Shown one piece after another: positions 1 to 11,800 of a DNA stretch of 64,000 bases. The stretch lies in NCBI GenBank assembly GCA_946699065.1, contig CAMPDV010000079.1:496001-560000 (forward strand), written 5' to 3'. Source of the DNA: Loxodes magnus (lineage: Eukaryota > Ciliophora > Karyorelictea > Loxodida > Loxodidae). Below the pieces are notes generated by a model. The model was given only the letters and a program-made list of their open reading frames with translations, did no database searches and was not told where the DNA came from. Numbering within the stretch: the first letter of the stretch is position 1; each line of letters opens with the position of its first letter. The position numbers and the translations under genes were made by a program.

Positions 1-74
1 TTGTTATCTTTTTAAATGAAATCAGCACTTTCGGTAATTCATAGGGAGAGAAGGACGAATGCCAAGAGCTTCAT
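1..74 (-). CDS. 5' end of a secreted or membrane protein gene (partial)
   Basis: An ATG at 74 on the minus strand opens MKLLAFVLLSLW-ITESADF..., a textbook signal peptide: one Lys, a hydrophobic core, then a polar stretch. The core includes one TGA read as Trp, and a TAA read as Gln follows. The gene leaves the window after about 24 codons, so nothing can be said about the mature protein. The next gene on the same strand (917-1420) starts with a similar leader (MKLIAVLLLCVWL), so the two could be relatives, but 24 residues cannot show this. Confidence 0.55.
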
Positions 75-916
75 TTTCTAAATTATTTTAAATAATTTAA
101 CAATTTAACAAGGTATTCATTTAAACTGTTTATTGCTAGAATTTAAATTAATTCATATCATTTAAATCAGTTAATAAGAAGAATCTTCATACCGTCCTTG
201 CCATACTTTTGCTCATCATCCAATATATAAGAATCTTTATATCCTTATCTTGCTATTTCAATTCTTTGATATATTTACTTTAATTCTATATTTCACTGCT
301 AATTTATCTCTTTCAGCTACCACCTGCTTTACTATTTGAAAGTGTTAATTATGAAAATTACTCTCTTCAAAAAAAATTTGATTCATTAAATGTAAAATAC
401 CTTAATTGTAATATGTATATATAAACTATCTAAGAAGCTTGCTTTGGTAACTAATTAAGGGTATCACTAAATATGTTATTTAAAAATGAGGAAAGAAAGA
501 GAAAAATGATAGAACCGTTACTTAATATCATATCTATTTAGTAAACTAAAACTAAGCTTTTATATAGTGTAGGCAATCTGTTATAATGGTAAAAACCTTT
601 ATTCTAAATTTATTGCTTTCATTATAAAAATATTTCTACAAAACTAAAGTGTTTGCTTGTAGAAAACTTAAGGGTTTAAAATTTTTAAATCTGAAGACAA
701 TTAATTCTATAATAAGCCTTGAAGATTTGTGTGAGATTTTAAAGGGTTTTGGATAACTCTTTGAAGACTCAATTAATTTTATCAAAACATAGAAAAGGGA
801 ATTAAATAAAATGAAGCAAAAGGGTTTGCTTGATTTTAAATAGAGTAGAATTTAAAGTTTATATTAAATAATAAAATTATGGAGTCATATAAAAGAGTTA
901 ATCAGGAGGCAAGTTC
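75..916. other. AT-rich spacer
   Basis: No gene recognised on either strand. The lower-coordinate end must hold the promoter of the minus-strand gene starting at 74, and the upper end the 3' flank of the gene ending at 917. Confidence 0.5.
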
Positions 917-1420
917 TCATTTGGAGTTCTTATTAATATTTTGCATTTCTGTGATTTGTCTTTTTCCTACTCCATATTTATCCTCACCAACGAAAAGTAA
1001 AAGTAATGCAACAAAAGTGGGGAAACCTGCAGCTGCCCAAAAAGCAATAGCAATTATTGAATTTACTGAAATTCTGTCTTTTGCTATCTCAGTTTCCCTG
1101 TCGTAAACTTCTAACCATGTGAAAATTGAGATTCTAGGCTCAACTTTGGCAATGTCACTTATCTTTTTACTATTTTTGGTCTTCTATTTATATAAGAAGC
1201 AATCCCATCTAGCTACAGGAACTGTCATGAAGTATCTAAAAGAGTTGAGGGTGTTCCAATGCAAGATGTTGTGAGGATGTATGTAATTGATGTAACAGTC
1301 AGATTCCTCGTAAGAACCTCTTATGTCAAGTCTTCTTTCTTCGCCTCTTCCCTCCTATGGTATCAAATCCTAACTTCCAGTAAGCCAGACGCAGAGCAGG
1401 AGTACTGCTATTAGTTTCAT
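917..1420 (-). CDS. Small signal-peptide protein with a C-terminal TM segment
   Basis: One uninterrupted frame of 167 codons ending on TGA. The product starts with a signal peptide (MKLIAVLLLCVWLTGSQ). It continues with a charged, probably extracellular region of about 100 residues containing E-R-R-L-D-I-R-G and C-Y-I-N-Y. Near residues 125-150 comes a hydrophobic span (IIAIAFWAAAGFPTFVALLL), followed by a short basic tail. This predicts a type I single-pass protein. Codon texture is clearly coding (TGG Trp, CTC/CTG Leu, few TAA/TAG). Only three reassigned Gln codons occur in it, and the TGA end is followed four codons later by another in-frame TGA. The plus-strand ORF over the same bases is a shadow. 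I do not recognise the family. Confidence 0.75.
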
Positions 1421-2247
1421 TTCTTTTATAAAATAAATCGCCAAAAAAAAATAAATGAAAAAAATAATCGTTAAATTAAATCTTTATATTTATACTTTCT
1501 TTTAACCATTCTGTTAAATCTTCATTATAATCACTGCTACTCTATACTTTAAATCACTTACTTCTCAAGAGTTCAAATCCCACTCTCTCTTTTTTATTAA
1601 ATATGCACTTAAATTATATAATCATATCTATTATTTGCTGTGTTCTACCATTTAGAATTAAGCAATTTTTAATGTATAAAAGTTGTTTTGGGAAAGAAAA
1701 GAAAGAAATTTCTATAAAGAGTAGTTTAGACTTGGATCAAAACTATTTAAAATGTATAAATATCAAATAAAATATTAACTTCTTATTTATAACTTTTTTA
1801 AAGTTGAAAGAGTCTCTTTATAGTGGATAATTTACTTAGCATTTTATTCCCTACATTTTTAAGAAATGCAATAATGTTAAATTAGAATTTATTTATATTA
1901 TCTAATAATTTAATTTAACTAGAATGTTCATAGAAACTAAAAAAGTACTTTACTTCCACCATAAATTATATATAGCTACTTAAAGTTAATTTTATATAGT
2001 AAATTTATTAACCTGATTATAGGATCATTTCTTAGAAAACAGTAAAAAAATATTTTCCATTTAATGGTGTATTCTTTCAAGGTACTCAGCTTTATTTAGC
2101 TAGGTTCACTATAATTTTAAAAAAGAATTTAGTTTAAAAGATAAATGAATTGAATAATGCTGAGTTATAATTATCCGTTTATGAAATGCTAAATTTGGAG
2201 TTTTAAGGAAATAAATAAATTAGTAATTGAATGTTTTATAATTCTAT
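1421..2247. other. AT-rich spacer
   Basis: No gene recognised. It should contain the promoter of the 1420 gene and the 3' end region of the B-box gene. A TTCAAAT motif near 1570 looks like a tRNA T-loop but has no matching stem. Confidence 0.5.
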
Positions 2248-3261
2248 TCAGTTTAAGTGTTGTGGAAGTACAAAATGTTTTCCCAAATGTCTTGCACTCT
2301 ACATATCTTCAACTCCCCTCAATGTCGCAACGTTAAGATGCAATTCACTAAGTACTTATTCCATTTTTTATTCTGACTCACTACTTAAATAGCATTTCAT
2401 ATTTATTAAGTTCATTACTTCATTAGCTTCCTTATCATAACTCATTTAATTGTAAATATCCTCACGATTTTATGCGTAAAAAGAAATTAATAAGTCATCA
2501 TTTGTTTCTTCTATTTTATTTCTAATCAATTCAGATATTTCTTAGAGAGATTGGATTTTGTCATTGATAATTTAGCTTGCCTCATCAATCTCCTATAGGA
2601 CTTGATTCTAGAAATTGTCAATATTACCATTTATATCTTTTTCTTTATGCTCAAGTTTAACCCTAAATTCGTGAAAATTTTCTTGCATTTAAGCCTTTAT
2701 TTTTAAGCTCTGCTCTTAAATTTCTTTCTGCTTTAGCGAGACCTAAGCTTCTTTGGTCATTAGGTCTTAATACCGGCTTTCAACTTCATGAATAATATCT
2801 TAAGTTCTACTTTTTATAGCTTCTGCTGCCTTTTTAGTATAAGCAACTTCATGACCTCTATGTTCTCCATGAATAACACACTCACTACAGATACATGGAC
2901 ACTCACAATCCAAGCAGAAATAAGAAACTTGCTCATCAGGATGCTCCAGACATTTCAACTAGATATTGCTGCTTTCCGTGTTAATTGCTTTTTGCTTTGA
3001 AGGAGTTTGCTAAAATGACTAATTTGTAGATTAAATAATAGACTAGCTAGTGCTTATCTATAAAAGCTCTTAAGCTGACTAATACTCAATCATTGTTTTA
3101 ATAGAGCACACATCACAAACTACAGTGTCAGTTTTATGAACTCCTTTTGCTTTCTCTCTCTTTAAGTTTTTACTTCCACAATATAAGCAAAGATTATGAT
3201 CGCATGTTAATAGTAGAATTTCATCTCCTTAATCACCACACTTAGCACATATCTATTCCAT
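2248..3261 (-). CDS. B-box zinc-finger / coiled-coil protein (TRIM-like, no canonical RING)
   Basis: A single frame of 337 codons from ATG 3261 to TGA 2248. The N-terminus (C-A-K-C-G-D then C-D-H-N-L-C-L-Y-C) is a Cys/His zinc-binding motif, followed by C-D-V-C. Around residues 98-136 lies a B-box: C-L-E-H, C-L-D-C, C-I-C-S-E-C and H-G-E-H-R-G-H. The remaining 200 residues are Lys/Glu/Gln-rich heptads predicted to form a long coiled coil. Known B-box proteins use these regions for protein-protein contacts and oligomerisation, often as ubiquitin ligases. Here no full RING consensus is seen, so ligase activity is uncertain. The gene is divergent from the one at 3307, with 45 bp between the start codons. 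Confidence 0.8.
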
Positions 3262-3306
3262 TTAAATATAAACATTTGAAATTACCTATTAACAATTAAT
3301 TACGAA
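3262..3306. promoter_or_regulatory. Compact bidirectional 5' region
   Basis: Only 45 bp separate two divergent start codons (3261 minus, 3307 plus). The interval must contain both 5' UTRs, and presumably shared initiation signals. It is almost pure A/T. No motif is claimed; the call rests on gene geometry. Confidence 0.5.
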
Positions 3307-4269
3307 ATGGAAGATTTTATATCCAGAGCTATTATTGAAGCTAATACTAACCTAGATTCTTTTTCTCGCTTTGACAATTTCAAGTAATAATTATATGAGA
3401 TGGACATAGAGGAATGTAGTTAAGCTCTTGATATCCTGACGTAAAATTATGATCCTACATTGTATGTTGAGTTTATTTAAATCGCTAAAGATATTCATAA
3501 CTATAAGCTCTTTACTTCTTAAAATGAAGAAATAAAAGAGTCAAAGTCTGCTAATTCTATTTCTATTAAGCATTCTTAATTTAGAGGAATTCTTAATTCA
3601 AGTAGGGGTTAGAAACCTAGTGCTGAGGTAAGTAATTATATTTCCTCTTTAAAAAGTTCCCCTAAAAAAGCAAGCAGTAGGCATTCTGGAAAGTCTGTTC
3701 CATAATTTAATATCGGTATGTTGGGAAATAACTGAGATAGTAATAGTAACTCAAGCAGTAGAAAGGGATTAATAAGTGCAAACTAAACGAAAATGGTTGG
3801 AAAAGCTAGTTTATCATAAAGGCTCTAGACTAGAAATAAAAAATTAAGTAAAATAAGAAACACTTAAACATCAAATCTGAGTAGTACTTTCATTATCAAT
3901 AAAATTCTAACACAGATAGTTAGGAAAGAGTATAGAAATGTATGGAATATAGTATAAAGACTGTTTATTGTCCAGAAATGCATCATTAGCATTGATGAGA
4001 TTTTCAAGAAATAAAAATATGAAATATTTGTCATTCTTAAATTATCTAATTTCAGACTATAAGAAATTATCTCAAAGCAGGCTGAATTATACAAATTATT
4101 CTTGTTGATAGAAAGAATGGCTAGTTTCAAAACGCTTCTGTATTTTTTGACATGAAAAGCAAAATATTATGCAATAAGGGAAGTAGAGTATTACGAAAGA
4201 ACTCTTAGAAAATAGATAGAAATGGAAATTAACACAAAAACTTGTAGAAACTCATGCTTTATCTTTTGA
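3307..4269 (+). CDS. Unknown protein with a Ser-rich linker and basic C-terminal helices
   Basis: A single frame of 320 codons from ATG 3307 to TGA 4267. The start is acidic and helical (MEDFISRAIIEANTNLDSF). Residues 80-180 are Ser/Asn/Lys-rich and probably disordered. The last 130 residues form long amphipathic helices with I-V-R-K-E-Y-R-N-V-W-N and Y-Y-A-I-R-E-V-E-Y-Y. Two internal TGA codons (N-N-W-D and L-T-W-K) are read as Trp, and many Gln are TAA/TAG. No family is recognised. It shares its 5' region with the B-box gene. The minus-strand ORF at 3864-4130 is a shadow. Confidence 0.65.
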
Positions 4270-4769
4270 AATTAAAATTTAAATAAATAACTTTTACTTC
4301 AAATAAAACTAAACTAATCTTAGTACTCATATTACATATTATTTACCTAAAAACAGTTTTTTAATCTTATCTTTCCTAAAATTACAATGGAAGCATATAA
4401 TAAATAAACTAGGAATAAAGAACTAAATCTAGAGCAAAAATAAATAGTAATTATATTTTGATATCTTAACTTTTTATTGTAGGATTAAGAAATATTAATT
4501 AGACAATAGCTAGTGCAGTTTTTTAGCATGCTAGTTATAATTTGATTTATTATGCTATCTCTAAAATTCTTCCTATTTACACTATTCTAATAAATAAAAG
4601 TAATTAGTAAAAAGGGTATTGAAGCTAGTAGTCATCTTAAATAAACAGTTTGAGTTATAAAGGTAAGATAGTGTAATAATAATTTTAAAGGCAAATATTA
4701 AAATTTAAAGTATAAGGATAAATAAAGACATCTTATAGGAATCTATAGCTATTTCTAAGAATATATAAA
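4270..4769. other. AT-rich spacer
   Basis: Nothing recognisable. It separates two plus-strand genes and should contain the promoter of the Rab-like gene. Confidence 0.5.
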
Positions 4770-5393
4770 ATGTCTATCATGCCTAGAATGATGTCCAATG
4801 ATAAAAACATAATTAAAGTATTGTTGCTAGGAAATAGCGCTGTAGGAAAAACCTCTCTCTCATACCGAATGTGTAATGACTCTTTTCTTGAATAGCCACT
4901 CAGTACAGCAGGTGTAGATTTCACTTCGACTGAAGTGAAATTAAATAATGAAGTTTACAAAGTACAAATTTGAGATACTGCTGGATAAGAAAGATTCAAC
5001 AGTTTTACAAAGAGTTATTATAAAGGATCAGATGCAGTTTTGCTAGTCTATGATGTTTAAAATTAAACTTCCTTCGATAATCTTGAATTTTGAATAAGCT
5101 AAATTTAAGAACTACGCGAGGATCATCTACTTAAGATTGTGGTTGCTAATAAATGTGATTTAGAGAATGTCGTGAAAAAAGAGGAAGGTCAGAGTTTTGC
5201 TGAAAAGAATCGTATGGATTTTATAGAAGTTAGTGCAAAAGAGGGATAGAACTCTCAAAATTTGTTGTAATTAATAGTAGGAGGAGTTTCTGATCTGCGT
5301 AAATATACATTCGTTGTTCGCACTCAGAGTTTTAGTTTATATCAAGTTAAATAGCCGAAAGATATTGGTAAAAGATCTTGCTGTAAAAATTAA
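4770..5393 (+). CDS. Rab-family small GTPase
   Basis: This encodes a vesicle-trafficking GTPase of about 207 residues. All guanine-nucleotide motifs are present in order: the P-loop G-N-S-A-V-G-K-T (about residues 21-28), switch I T-A-G-V-D-F, switch II W-D-T-A-G-Q-E-R-F (Trp is TGA and Gln is TAA), N-K-C-D and S-A-K. The chain reaches K-R-S-C-C-K-N and then TAA. A C-terminal Cys pair is where Rabs are geranylgeranylated, so this TAA looks like a real stop. If TGA were the only stop, the chain would run about 57 more codons of AT-rich text. A possible 26-nt intron (5383-5408) would instead give a TGA end without the Cys pair. ATG 4770 is chosen; ATG 4788 or 4791 is possible. The Rab subclass cannot be assigned. 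Confidence 0.85.
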
Positions 5394-6583
5394 CTTTTAG
5401 TTTCTTAGATTTTATAACTAAAAATAAATAAATGCCAATAGGTTGAATTGCAGAATAAAATACTCGCTCCTATATATAGATATAATATTTCTCATGCATA
5501 TCGTTAATCAGAAGACATAATTATAATAGTAATTTAGTTTTAATAGTCAATCTAGTAATCGTTTTGATTTATAAGTTAATTAATAAAGCCTTCAAAGCTA
5601 TCTCCATATAATTTTAAACCCATTAATACTCAAGATAGTTTTAATAGATTCACTAATTACATTTTAATATATAATCTAATAGAGTCAGAATAATCTACGT
5701 GCTAAAATGAAAGTTGAGATAACTTTAAGATAAAGAATAAGCGAAAGTTGTAGAAAACTCAGACAAATATGATAGTTTTATCCTTACTAGATATATATCA
5801 TTTAGAGTATATATAAGCTGATTATTAAAAGGAAGTATTTTACTTATTTTAAAAGCCTTGCTTTAAATACCAAACAACTATAATCTATAATTTCAGCTTC
5901 TTGATAAAGAACTATCTAATAAGCACAAAAATTAATAGTTTAAATTAAATTAGCTAAAGTTACAAAGCTGTTTAAAGTTTTCTTTTCCTCACATACTTCT
6001 TTGAAATATATTAAAAAAGTAAAAGCATATATAGATAGTAAAGCTGGGGGTACATAATAATCTAATTAAAGCAATTATATAAAATCATACTTAAACAAAA
6101 AATAATTTTATTTATTTGTGCTGGAATTTAGTATCCATAATCTAATTATATTAAGAAAAATACTTATTAAAGTTAAGACAGATAAACTAATATTTATTCT
6201 AAGTTTACTTTGATACGTTAGGGGTATTCTAATTAAAAACAATTGAAAAGATAACAAAAATCTTGTAATAGAAACCATAGGGAGTTAAAAAGCAAATAGC
6301 AATAAATATAAAATTAAAATAAGAATTATTTTACTAAGAAGCTTGAATTTCAATATTAAATATTGACTAAGTCTTATATAAAAAAGTTAGTAATAATTTA
6401 TTAAGCTAATCAAAGATGTAATTACAGATGATATATCAAAAGCTTCTATGAAAAAGCAAATGATAAAGCTTTAAATAAATGTAATTAATAATTAGCTATT
6501 CATCTGATTTAAATTAAGCAAATATGATTATAACAGAATATATAGTATGTACTTTCAAATTCTTATTCTATAGACTAACTATA
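5394..6583. other. AT-rich spacer upstream of the receptor kinase
   Basis: No motif-bearing frame found. It holds the Rab 3' end (or its alternative C-terminal extension to a TGA near 5563) and the promoter of the next gene. Upstream exons of the receptor kinase cannot be excluded. Confidence 0.4.
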
Positions 6584-9262
6584 ATGCAATGAAATCTTTT
6601 TATTGCTAATTTAAGTACTTTCATTAATCTAGCTATAAATTAAATTATTTTTTTGCTAGTCTAAGGAATTTTTATTGGCATCTAAGGATTCTGAAGAGTG
6701 GAAGAAAGTGCAAAATGTTCAGAAATAATAATGATGAAGCAGTTTGATATACTATACGAATTTCCTTTAACATGCTAAACCTATATGCTCTTTGATTTAG
6801 ACAGGTAACAGAGTCACGTTCTTGTGATATATTTGATCTGTTAGTTAAGCAATTAAATATTTTTTGGATATAACATCTATGATACTAACCTGTAAAATCC
6901 AGAATTTGAAGATTTTTAAATATTCAGCATTTCTAATATTTTTCAGGAATAACTATAGTTCTTATCATACGATATCATAAGTGTTGATTTATGAGAAAAA
7001 AGCTTCGTTCTAATTTGAAATTAATTTGTATCTAACGTTTAAAACTTTACCACTCTTTGATAAGCATTCGAATAGGAAAGCCATATGGAGAAATGCAAGT
7101 TTTATCATAGCAAAATTATTTATATAGTAAAAGATTACAAATAAAAGGAGATTGATACAACAAAACATCAATAGCTATAGTTTATGACTATTGTAGAATA
7201 GATTATTATAGCTATCTAATTTAAATGCAATTAATCAAATGCTCTAGAACTAATTGCCTTGGTAACAACTCTTTGATTTTAAAGGTTTTCGTATCTTCGG
7301 ATAATTTATTTATCTCAAATGTAGCTATGAGGCCAGATATTAGAAAAATGGCAGAAAACAAGATAGTCATAGTGTTTAATCTAGATAATAACAAAGGAAG
7401 TAGATTATTTGCCTAAGTATTCTAAAATGAAAAATTTGAAGATAGAAATATATATCTAACAACTCCTGTTAGCATATAGTCACTGAAATTTTAAATTGAT
7501 GTTCTTAGTAACTAGTAAATAGTTGTCGTTTACAATGCAGAATATTATTAACGAAATAAAAGGACAAATGATTTAATATTTAAATACTTGAATCTTCGAT
7601 ATATAAGAAGAAAAAGATCAAGGCTATGATAGTTATACTATAGACTAAGATAATTAAATTTCATAATTCTCACTAACCAGCTATTCTAAGAATACCTTTC
7701 TAGTTACTTATAATCAGAAATAATAGTAGGTCTTAAATCAACGATGATATAAAGTTAGCATAGCTCTGCTTAGTCTAGTGTAATAATTTAAAATGATACT
7801 ATACTATTAATTGATGCTTTAAATATAAGAGATTAAAACTTAATAATAACTTGGTTTCAAATAGAATCTTTTTCTCTTTAAGCGAAGATTTTTTTTCTTT
7901 AGCCAGGTTTTGATTAATCTAATGGATAAACCACAAAGTAATAATCATCTTAGCTATAGTTTTTAGTGCTATAATTCTTTTAGTTCTGCTAATTATTTGT
8001 TATTTATACTGAAAGAAAAAAGTCAAATAGAAGTAATTAACTTTGCTATCGAACTCTCTTATCATTTAAACCTAAAAAATCTTAATACTATTAGAGAATT
8101 TCAAGAGGAGATAAAAGAATGTTAAGTAAAAGTTTACTCATTCGTATAAATAAAGAAAAGCCTTATGGATATAATAGGTTAAGGTACTTTTGGTAAAGTT
8201 TACAGAGCTAATATTGATGGTGAGATGGTAGCAGTCAAAATAATTAACCAAAATATTAACGATCTTACTTAATTTTAGTAACTCATCAAAGAACTTAAAA
8301 TCATTCTATAAATCAAATCTCCTTGATTTCTAACTCTTAAAGGTATGTGTATTGAATTCTAAAACTAGTTATGTATTGTGACTAAATTAATGCAGTTTTC
8401 ACTGTTTTAACTTCTTTATACTGAAGAAAAATAATTGACTTACTAATAAAAGCAGTAGATTATCAAGCAAATAGCTGAAGCTATCTAATAAAGGCATAAT
8501 AATTAGATCATTCATAGAAATTTAAAACCTGAAAATATTCTTTTAGATAGTAAGCTGAATGTTAAAATATGTGATCTTGGAATGGCTAGATTTATAGGAG
8601 AATAGCAAAATAATGCTCTTTTTTCAAGTTAACTTATAGGTTCAAATAATTATATGGCACCCGAATAATTTTAGTTTGAAGGAATAGGAACATCAGTTGA
8701 TATTTGAGCGCTGGGATGCATTATAAATGAGATGTTCTAGATAGAAAGGCATTGGTAATGCTTAAAACCATTTTAGATAATTAGTAATCTGATCAATCAA
8801 GAATATCCTGAGATATCTAATAAATTAGAAGGAGATTTAAAAAAGATAGTCCAAAAATGCTTTAAATAGCCTAAAGAATAAAGACCTTCTATTAATGAAA
8901 TAAATGAGGATCTAAAAGGTATTTAATAGATAAATACAAAATATTACTTTCAGTCCTTTGAAAATAATGATAGTCAATTTGAATAGCTCGCATCTAAAAA
9001 AATTAATCTGTTCTGCTTAAAGAAAATAAGAAAGAAGAGAGTGAACTTGAAGAACTCTTCATAAAAGGTGGATAAAAACACAAAAATTTAGGCTAAGAAA
9101 GAGAAGATGATAGGTCAAATTGATAACTAAAACTTCATTTAACTAGAATAAGAATCAACTAACTAAAATAATTTGATCTAAATTACTTTTAAAAGCCAAT
9201 AAAAAATATTAATGCTGTATAATATAGTCAATTTTTTTCAAAATACCAATGAAAATTTATGA
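6584..9262 (+). CDS. Receptor-like protein kinase, multi-exon, catalytic Asp replaced by Asn
   Basis: The N-terminal two thirds contain repeats of the type 'S-x-D-x-x-F-V-L-I-W-N' (also E-N-K-I-V-I-V-F-N and K-N-T-F-L-V-T-Y-N), each with a hydrophobic beta strand. They resemble the WQ-type repeats of large bacterial and protist surface proteins. A strong TM follows ([20 protein letters not shown], about 7945-8005), then a kinase domain. It has [30 protein letters not shown] and D-I-W-A-L-G. The HRD Asp is Asn (codon AAT), which predicts weak or no catalysis. Frame changes are bridged by introns at 7262-7284 and 7754-7773 and by three less certain ones (near 7520, 7907-7938 and 8000-8095). The last exon, from about 8096, reads to TGA 9260. 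The start at 6584 and the exact exon set are uncertain. A decayed relative lies at 57.2-58.1 kb. Confidence 0.7.
7262..7284 (+). other. Predicted 23-nt intron
   Basis: GTAACA...TAAAG. Removing 23 nt joins the frame ending L-E-L-I-A-L to V-F-V-S-S-D-N-L-F, keeping the repeat-like sequence of the receptor ectodomain continuous. Confidence 0.6.
7754..7773 (+). other. Predicted 20-nt intron
   Basis: GTTAGC...CTTAG. Removal joins N-Q-R-W-Y-K to S-S-V-I-I-Q-N-D and moves the frame to the one carrying N-L-I-I-T-W-F-Q. Confidence 0.5.
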
Positions 9263-10573
9263 GTGCTTTCTCTATTTTTAAATTAATTTCTTCATTATTT
9301 TTAAGAAAATAAATATTTGAGAAAGCTATTAAATTAGATATTATATTAAGCTTTGATGAAGATATTTATAAACTAAAAACTCAGTTACTAGTATTTGAAA
9401 GATAGTATTAATTAGATGCCTAAAGAAATTTACTTTTATAAAATGAAAAAGAAGCAACAATTAAATAATATACTATAAAATAAAGTTGGATTTAAGATAA
9501 TTTATTTTTTTGAATTAATTAGGTAATTTAGAAGTTTCCTAGTGGATATTTAAGTGTCTAAATCTGCACTCAATTTTCTTAAAAGAACTTAAGCTATAAG
9601 ATAATATCTGCATACTATGAAGTTGATTACATAATTATAAGGTTGTAAATTTTAATAAGTTCTCATTCTTCTAATCTACTTAGACAACTGCTTAAATTTT
9701 AAAATAAAAAGCGATTATCTAATTTTTGATTTATTTAAATAAAATAGTTAGGCATAAATTTTCAAACAATAGCTTCTAAAAATTAGCATTCTTTACAGTA
9801 ATAAATAAATACCTAACTTCGTATAAGAGAAAGCATATTAGGTAAAAATCTTACAAAGTTTACTCAATAGGGGATTTAACTAACGCAATAAAAAATGCTA
9901 TAATTTCATTAATTTAAATATCTAGTAATTGAATTTTTATATCAAATTTAATTAGCTTCTTTACAAATATAACAAATCATTAATACTTATCAGGCTACAT
10001 ATGAGAGTTTAAACATTATGATTTAGAAAAAGGTAATTTTAATAAGTGGAAGTTTGAATATAGAGGTAGAGCATCTTAGAATTAGAATATGGATTTAATA
10101 TTGGATTAATCCTCAAATTTTCCTAGTTAAACAGATATAATAAGGTAAGTAATTTTAACTTTTTTTATTAATTAACCTTAAGTAATTTTTATTATATTAT
10201 AGATTCCTATCAAGTGCTAAAATTAAATTGCTTTGCATAATTAAGTATTTAATATGGCAATGTTATAATGTAACTGATAGAGATATGAGATTCACGTCTT
10301 CTTTTTAAGTGCATAAATTCGCTAATCTTTAATAAAATAAAGCATAAACTAAATGTTTTATTCCTAAAGTAGAGTTCATTAAATAAATGTACCATTTTAG
10401 ATAAACTACACTATTACTTTTCAAGTTATTAGTAATATTTATTGTTAAAAAAGGAAAAAATTGCTAAAATTAAATTAATTTGCTAAGATAAAAGAGTAAA
10501 GAGAGTCTAATGATATACAAAATTTACTTTATTAATTTAAGTTATTTACACTGAATAGTTATATATCTTTTTC
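9263..10573. other. Spacer, possible weak coding relic
   Basis: Around 9318-9650 (plus) one frame has a somewhat protein-like texture (L-S-F-D-E-D-I-Y-K-L-K), but it has no domain, start or stop. The rest is featureless A/T. I do not call a gene. Confidence 0.35.
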
Positions 10574-11251
10574 TCAGTTAGTTCTAAGTTTGAAGTTATT
10601 GTTTGAGCTGCTATTATTTTCATATTCTAACTCAAAACGAGAATATAGATCCTTCTTAAATTAATGAAATTCTTTTTGCTTCTTTTCATAGTAAAGCTAG
10701 TACTCATCACTGCTTTTAATTTGCTTCCAGAATTCTGCAAATTAATTGCAAAAATTGTATCCAAATTCAAGTTCGAGCTCCTTTTCAGACTTATTAGGAT
10801 TAATTAATCTAAATTCAATATCTTCTGGTAACTAGAATTGAGAGAAATAATGGGTAATCTTTTTCATCATAGAATTAAAAGAAGGAATTTTTTGATTTTG
10901 GAACTAATTACCAAAAGCATTATCTCAGTTCTATAAGATATAAATATTTTATAAAAACTCCCTTTCAGTCTTCGGCTTTGGAAAGGGAATTCTTTTAAGC
11001 AAAAATTAATTTACTTTAGATTTAATTTGTTTACGAATATATACCTTCCTCTGTTCGATCTTTAATAGCTGTAGTTAAATCTTGTCCTAACTTGACGGTT
11101 GCTTGAAATTTTGTTCAAAAGACTTAATAGTAAATGGAAGCTTTCAATTGTTAAAGCTTCATAGGTTGATTGGAGTCTGTTAATTGCCTTAGTGTGAGAG
11201 ATGATATCTCTATGCTTAATGAGACTAATTTACGCCTAATTACGTTTTCAT
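10574..11251 (-). CDS. Unknown 208-residue protein, three exons
   Basis: ATG 11251 begins M-K-T, followed by a 19-nt intron, then the frame L-I-K-H-R-D-I-I-S-H-T-K. A 32-nt intron leads to the long final exon, ending F-K-L-R-T-N and TGA 10574. Removing both introns leaves exactly 627 nt. The product is highly charged and helical, with P-K-P-K-T-E-R-E-F-L, E-K-E-L-E-L-E-F-G-Y and W-K-Q-I-K-S-S-D-E-Y-Q. It has no signal peptide or TM. One internal TGA (Q-N-W-D-N) is read as Trp. I do not recognise the family. The exon structure is inferred only from frame and splice-site fit; the last exon is the firmest part. Confidence 0.55.
11060..11091 (-). other. Predicted 32-nt intron
   Basis: On the minus strand GTTAGG...TTAAAG. 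Removal joins I-S-S-N-R-Q to I-E-Q-R-K-V-Y-I-R-K in the gene at 10574-11251. Confidence 0.5.
11225..11243 (-). other. Predicted 19-nt intron
   Basis: On the minus strand GTAATT...AATTAG. Removal connects the initiator M-K-T to L-I-K-H-R-D. It directly follows the start codon region of the gene at 10574-11251. Confidence 0.45.
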
Positions 11252-11800
11252 TATTTATAAAAATAAAAGAAAATATAATTTTAAAGCTATTCCATGAAAA
11301 GCTATTTAATATAAAACTCTCATTCTTATTTATTTTAATTTGATATATTATTATCAAATTTATTTAGCTTTAGAGACTATACTGTCATAGAATTTAATAG
11401 TTATAAAACTCTAAATTAGGAAATATTTTTGAATGACATAAGGAGTTATATTTAGAACTATTTTATCAAAAAGGGTTATTTAAGACTTTCTCATTATAAG
11501 TTATTGATATATATTAAATTGATTAATTCTGAGAAAATAAATTGTAATTTAAGTAGGATTATGAGATAGAAAAACATATATGTGATTGTAAGCTTATATA
11601 TAAAGAAATAAGATGGTTCATTTAAATAGGATTATTTTTACATTCTATTGCTACATATTATAGAAGAAGCTTTTCAGTGTTGACAATCATAGTTTACAAA
11701 TATTTCTAATAATATAAAATTTGGATATTTAGAGGTTTGGAGTATTTAATCAGCTACTATGTTGCATTAATAAAGAATTTAAGAAAGGATATCAAAATGT
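11252..11800. other. AT-rich spacer
   Basis: Nothing recognised. It holds the 3' flank of the channel gene and the promoter of the 10574-11251 gene, both on the minus strand. Confidence 0.5.

Noticed and set aside
879..1106. Plus-strand ORF
   Set aside because: It lies antisense to the 917-1420 gene, which has a signal peptide, a TM and better codon texture.
1560..1600. tRNA-like 3' end (TTCAAATC followed by a T run)
   Set aside because: The bases flanking the T-loop motif do not pair into a T stem, and no acceptor stem or anticodon arm is found upstream.
5383..5408. 26-nt intron near the end of the Rab gene
   Set aside because: Its borders fit, but splicing would remove the second Cys of the C-terminal pair typical of Rabs; reading through to TAA is more sensible.
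8034..8095. 62-nt intron versus a 17-nt intron (about 8009-8025) between TM and kinase of the receptor
   Set aside because: Both restore the frame; the sequence alone cannot choose, so neither is listed as a feature.
9318..9650. Possible plus-strand gene with acidic helical translation
   Set aside because: No start, stop, domain or conserved motif; A/T-rich DNA here is open by default.
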